Shown here: positions 25,010 to 28,224 of the stretch, one piece after another
How the letters are laid out: each line of letters opens with the position of its first letter
How positions within the stretch are numbered: position 1 is the stretch's first letter
IMG/VR virus record: IMGVR_UViG_3300034190_001593
Location: 1 to 28,224 of that record
Source: a virus
Strand: one strand, 5' to 3'
DNA length: 28,224 nt
The notes under the pieces: generated by a model
Seen by the model: the letters and a program-made list of their open reading frames with translations, nothing else
Database searches by the model: none
What the model was told of the DNA's origin: nothing
Position numbers and translations under genes: made by a program

Positions 25010-27330
25010 TATATTGTTGTTAAAGCCGTTAGTTGTTCGTCCGTTAAAGCTGTTTTAAATACTGCAATAGCTTTCAATTCACTATTAAAAGATGATAGCC
25101 CATTTGCTTCGTGTAAGTCAATAGTGTTTAACGTATTTAATGGAAAAACACTTCCCAAAGTGTCGAAAGATATTTTATTTCCATTTTCCCATAAAGAAAA
25201 ATCATTTTCTTTCCACTTCAAAGCTAATTTTGTGTTAGAAAACATATCCGACAAACCTACAATTATCGATACGGATGCAGATCCACCTACTTGAACTCGC
25301 CACCACACAGTATTTGTTGAAGGCGTAAATCTAATATTTAGATTATTGTTTACAGAACCAGTTCCGTCACTAATACTTACATAACTAACAGGTGCGTTTT
25401 CCATCATTTTACCTTCAAAATATAATACTCCCTCTGTTGAATTTATCAAACCTGTGTTTCCGCTATTTCCCGATAAATCTCTCAACCTTGTGGATGCTGC
25501 TCCGTTTGTTGGTATGTATGATGTTGGAAAAGATTGTTGTTCAGATTGCGCTCCCCAAATATATATACCATCAACATCATTACCATTAGTTACAAAAGCA
25601 CCATCATTAACTAGCAACAATTCTTGACCGCAAGAATTTGTAGCATCTGACGTGCTTGTAATAGATAATTTCCACCAACCATTACCGTAATCTTTAGACG
25701 AAAAACTATCAATTACACCACTAACTGTACCTAAACCAGTATCTAAATTAAAAATAACATTACCACTTGGAAATGCTACTGTATTATGTCTTAAACATAT
25801 ACCATTAAACTCTCCTTTTTTAGCAAAAACACTTAAAGTGTATTTATTTCCACTAACTACACTAATTGAATCAATTAACTTTTTATCTCCACTTACAGAA
25901 GAACCGATAAATTTATCTGCATTTAAATCTCCGCTTGGAGATGTAGTTGCGTTAGAGGATATTATTGACCTACCTTTAACCCAAGATATGTTGCTAAAAT
26001 CTTCTGAATTAGTAATTAAATTAGTTGACTGCGGTTCTAATAACCAACTTCCGCAACCATCTGTATAATCTATTCTTGGTAAATTAGTATCGTCTGTTAT
26101 TTCTTTAACAGATACGCTATCTATTGAGTATACATTTGTACTGCCTCGTAGTGAAAAAACTAAACTTGTTGAGTTTGCCGTCCAATACCCCTCATAAGTT
26201 CCAGCACTTGTAAAATCTGTAAAAAAACTAACTACTTTATCAGATGCAGTTAAGTCTCCACTTACAACTAATTTATATTTATATGTTTTTCCAATCGTAA
26301 ACACCCCAGATTGAGAGGCAGATGTATTCCCTACGCTTGGGTCATATTTTGTTAGTTTATTATCTGCTACAATTACACCAGTTCCTAAAATCCAATCTTG
26401 ACCAACTTCTTTAACAGATACGTTGTCTATTGAGGCATTTAAACTACCACTATTAAAGAATAAAATACTATTATAAGAGCCACTTGCTACTGTAAATATT
26501 TCATAGTTACCATTGGCATTGATTTGCGTAGAGCTAAACGCTACGTTTCCGTTTCTTATTAATGCTGAACCACTTACATAATCGGATACTGTAAACGTTA
26601 ATTTATATGTATTGCCGCCAACATAATTAACATTAGTTTGTGTTAAATTGCCACTTGAACCGTCAGCGTTAGCTTTACCTCCACTTATAGTCCAACCTCC
26701 AGATTTATTCCAATTACTGTCTGTAGCAAAATCTCCGTTTGTAATCAGCTCAGAACCCTCTTGAGAGAAATCTCCGTTAGAAACTAAGTTACTTGAAAGT
26801 ATTTGTACATTCTCAACTAAACCTTGTGCGTTAACCCTTGTAGCTGCTGAATTACGTGAAAATGTAAAATCTCCTGATAAATCTACCTTTACAGATACGT
26901 TATCAATAGAGCCAACTAGATTACCTTGACCAGAATTATTTATGTAGAAATTTAAAGTGTTTGTTGTTACTGTTTCAAATGTATGTGTACCAACACCAGT
27001 AAATGTTTCAGAAGAACTTCCATAGCATTGAATAACAACACCACCAGAAGTGTAATCTACAATATCAAAACTAACAACAACCTTGCTACCAATATTGGTT
27101 TCTAAAAAAGGTATTGATTGAAACATTCTACCAGCACCAGTACTAGTTGCTTTTCCGTTAGCTATTGACCAATTAGCGTCTTTAGCCCAAACACTATCCG
27201 TTGAAAAATCTCCGTTCGCAACAAGTTCAGGACCTAATAAGTCTTCACTTGGTTTAACCGCTAACATACTACCATTGTTGTATGCAGTAGGCGTTAGTAA
27301 TATTGATGCTTCTTCTAATAAATTTGCCAT
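25009..27330 (-). CDS. Modular fibre / receptor-binding-type protein with carbohydrate-binding-like repeats, 773 aa
   Basis: The 773-residue product is built from repeats. Three carbohydrate-binding-like jelly-roll modules (CBM4/9 style, about 30-150, 190-310, 315-410) each end in a form of SIDNVSVKE. The first two open with a form of ELxxNGDFxTDSxW. After module 1 comes DFTFSRNSAATRVNAQGLVE (about 154-173). The continuation usually linked with such a motif, LPRIDYTDGCGSWLLEPQST, appears only after module 3 (about 417-436). Residues about 490-600 form a further beta-sandwich module and about 630-773 a LamG-like end (VLYFEGKMMEN ... AIAVFKTALTDEQL). It is probably a virion fibre or decoration binding sugars. 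It lies upstream of terL, apart from the tail genes, so a head fibre is also possible. Confidence 0.85.
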   Translation of the reverse strand: MANLLEEASILLTPTAYNNGSMLAVKPSEDLLGPELVANGDFSTDSVWAKDANWSIANGKATSTGAGRMFQSIPFLETNIGSKVVVSFDIVDYTSGGVVIQCYGSSSETFTGVGTHTFETVTTNTLNFYINNSGQGNLVGSIDNVSVKVDLSGDFTFSRNSAATRVNAQGLVENVQILSSNLVSNGDFSQEGSELITNGDFATDSNWNKSGGWTISGGKANADGSSGNLTQTNVNYVGGNTYKLTFTVSDYVSGSALIRNGNVAFSSTQINANGNYEIFTVASGSYNSILFFNSGSLNASIDNVSVKEVGQDWILGTGVIVADNKLTKYDPSVGNTSASQSGVFTIGKTYKYKLVVSGDLTASDKVVSFFTDFTSAGTYEGYWTANSTSLVFSLRGSTNVYSIDSVSVKEITDDTNLPRIDYTDGCGSWLLEPQSTNLITNSEDFSNISWVKGRSIISSNATTSPSGDLNADKFIGSSVSGDKKLIDSISVVSGNKYTLSVFAKKGEFNGICLRHNTVAFPSGNVIFNLDTGLGTVSGVIDSFSSKDYGNGWWKLSITSTSDATNSCGQELLLVNDGAFVTNGNDVDGIYIWGAQSEQQSFPTSYIPTNGAASTRLRDLSGNSGNTGLINSTEGVLYFEGKMMENAPVSYVSISDGTGSVNNNLNIRFTPSTNTVWWRVQVGGSASVSIIVGLSDMFSNTKLALKWKENDFSLWENGNKISFDTLGSVFPLNTLNTIDLHEANGLSSFNSELKAIAVFKTALTDEQLTALTTI

Positions 27331-27331
27331 A

Positions 27332-27502
27332 TTATTTTATTGCTTCTAGATTTTTTAAGATAGCATTAGTACAAATAACGTTTTCGAAATATGTAGATCT
27401 TGCCTCTAAACTTGACATTAATCTTGGTATAATAGATGATATTCTGTTAGAGTTTAATGCTCCACTCGGTATACCAATACCGATATCTATACCCATACCC
27501 AT
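27332..27502 (-). CDS. Small ORF of 56 aa between the 101-aa and fibre genes
   Basis: Reading on the minus strand from an ATG at 27502 to a TAA at 27332-27334 gives 56 residues: a Gly/Ile-rich start (MGMGIDIGIGIPSGALNSNR) and a helical end with LMSSLEARSTYFENVICTNA and LKNLEAIK. It fills exactly the gap between two genes: the upstream stop lies one base before its ATG (TAATATG) and the fibre ATG lies one base after its stop. That spacing matches the compact style of the operon and is the main support. Function unknown; it may be a small virion or fibre-linked protein. Confidence 0.62.
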   Translation of the reverse strand: MGMGIDIGIGIPSGALNSNRISSIIPRLMSSLEARSTYFENVICTNAILKNLEAIK

Positions 27503-27503
27503 A

Positions 27504-27809
27504 TTACTTAGCTGCTATTAAAGCTCCACAAGATAAAGGAGTTGTTAACACATAATCAACAGTAACTGGTAAGAATCCACCAGTACCTAATCCTTTGAAT
27601 GTTACAGCTTGAGCTGCAGTTGGTAATCCACTACCCGTTGGACCTAGTGTTCCAGCTGGTATAACCTTTAACTCGTTACCAAGAGTTTCGTTGTCGCCAA
27701 TGTATATAACAGACGCTCCTAAAAAGGTTGTTTTGTCTATTGTATCACTAGGTACTATTTGTTTTATGCTAGTTGTTGCAAAGTCTGGTTGACCTCCGTA
27801 TTGTCCCAT
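27504..27809 (-). CDS. Small virion-like protein, 101 aa
   Basis: The 101-residue product is beta-rich, neutral and small, with Gly/Thr/Pro turns: QIVPSDTIDKTTFLGASVIY, then VIPAGTLGPTGSGLPTAAQA and GFLPVTVDYVLTTP near the end. Such compact beta proteins between lysis and fibre genes are often decoration or fibre-associated proteins in marine phages, but I do not recognise this one. The stop is one base before the 56-residue ORF. A tract of eight or more A precedes the ATG on the minus strand (from 27810 on), the kind of A-rich leader seen before other genes here. Confidence 0.75.
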   Translation of the reverse strand: MGQYGGQPDFATTSIKQIVPSDTIDKTTFLGASVIYIGDNETLGNELKVIPAGTLGPTGSGLPTAAQAVTFKGLGTGGFLPVTVDYVLTTPLSCGALIAAK

Positions 27810-27828
27810 TTTTTTTTATTTTTATCTA

Positions 27829-28224
27829 TTATTTATTATCACTTGATCGTTTGTACTTTTCCCACGTTCTTCCAACGAAGTAAGCTCCATACACTGTGAT
27901 TAACAGAGATTGGAATATAGGTATATATTGCTCTGCAACAGCAAAGCCTCCAATGTTACCATCAAAGAAAGATAAAACAGTAAACACAAAAGTCAAGTAT
28001 ATCAAGACGATCGGGCGTATGTTTTTAGACAAAAAGCTATCGCTAGCCATATCTGACTTCCAGCGCTCAGTTACTTGAGCTTGAGCATCGCTATCAGCTT
28101 TCTCTAGTATCTCTTGAATTTGCTTTTTTATTAAAAGCTTTTCTTCCTCAGTAGTAGTAAGCTTATCAATGACGTTACCAATATTCTTGATAACGCCACC
28201 TGTAAGCCATTGAAATATTTTATT
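27829..28224 (-). CDS. Holin-like membrane protein (GTA holin 3TM type), N-terminus cut by window edge
   Basis: The frame stays open from the stop at 27829 to the window edge, so the protein is longer than the internal ATG at 28050 would suggest. At least 58 further residues precede it: a Gly/Ile-rich start (KIFQWLTGGVIKNIGNVIDK), a charged helix with TTTEEEKLLIKKQIQEILEK, and AQVTERWKSDMASDS. Then come membrane segments around PIVLIYLTFVFTVLSFF and YIPIFQSLLITVYGAYFVG, and a basic end. This layout, with a 'QVTERWKSDMASDSFLSKNIRP' type junction, is that of phage/GTA 3TM holins, which release endolysin by making holes in the inner membrane. The true start probably lies just beyond the edge, as the first visible codon is AAT. 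Confidence 0.82.
   Translation of the reverse strand, partial: NKIFQWLTGGVIKNIGNVIDKLTTTEEEKLLIKKQIQEILEKADSDAQAQVTERWKSDMASDSFLSKNIRPIVLIYLTFVFTVLSFFDGNIGGFAVAEQYIPIFQSLLITVYGAYFVGRTWEKYKRSSDNK

Noticed and set aside
25009-27330. DNA repeats in the fibre gene as a mobile or regulatory repeat
   Set aside because: The recurring CAGATACG...TCTATTGA-like stretches encode the repeated SIDNVSVKE end of each protein module, so they are explained by protein domain duplication.
1-28224. tRNA genes, CRISPR arrays, integrase or insertion sequences
   Set aside because: No cloverleaf-like segment, spaced direct repeats or transposase/recombinase reading frame was seen. The cluster is almost fully occupied by virion genes.

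Overview
The window reads as the virion-structure half of a lytic podovirus-like phage, probably infecting a marine member of the Bacteroidota. All credible genes lie on the minus strand, so transcription runs from high to low coordinates. They are packed with gaps of 0-80 bases or short stop/start overlaps. The DNA is AT-rich: stretches I counted by hand are around 33-35% GC. Starts are preceded by A/T-rich leaders rather than GGAGG-type Shine-Dalgarno sites, as in Bacteroidota. Family resemblance (large terminase, about 800-residue portal, capsid protein, and a very large protein opening with a 'SKMNKDLDDRLVPSGEYR' type N-terminus) points to crAss-like phages (Crassvirales) or their marine relatives. 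This is inference from remembered families, not from a search. I see no integrase, repressor, tRNA, CRISPR array or insertion sequence.

Layout in transcription order. (1) 28224-27829: a holin-like membrane protein, cut at its 5' end by the window edge. (2) 27809-24357: a small virion-like protein, an unlisted 56-residue ORF, a 773-residue modular fibre with three carbohydrate-binding-like repeats and a LamG-like end, and two small unknown proteins. (3) 24355-23303: a small unknown protein, a 205-residue protein that looks like two fused GroES (Cpn10) folds, and a 91-residue helical protein that could be a small terminase subunit. (4) 23303-16048: large terminase, portal, putative scaffold and major capsid protein. 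(5) 15969-13126: a conserved capsid-linked protein and two connector/adaptor-type proteins. (6) 13119-7657: a 1332-residue and a 477-residue protein, both resembling the P22 gp10/muzzle class that closes the short tail. (7) 7656-1: a cupin-fold protein, then three proteins that look like an ejection set comparable in role to T7 gp14, gp15 and gp16. The last is more than 1615 residues, carries an HExxH metallopeptidase-like site and runs off the window.

The genes fit one assembly pathway. Scaffold and capsid build the head around the portal. The terminase fills it. Adaptor, muzzle and internal proteins form the short tail and ejection apparatus. The fibre handles attachment and the holin handles lysis. 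A phage co-chaperonin beside the terminase would fit a role in folding capsid subunits. Two intergenic hairpins flank the gene after the capsid gene, one with two competing foldings; they could set the step-down in expression after the capsid gene.

Most worth checking: the tandem GroES-like protein, a GC-rich patch (about 47% against about 33%) inside the terminase ATPase region, the HEIGH protease-like motif in the giant internal protein, and the alternative hairpins behind the capsid gene.
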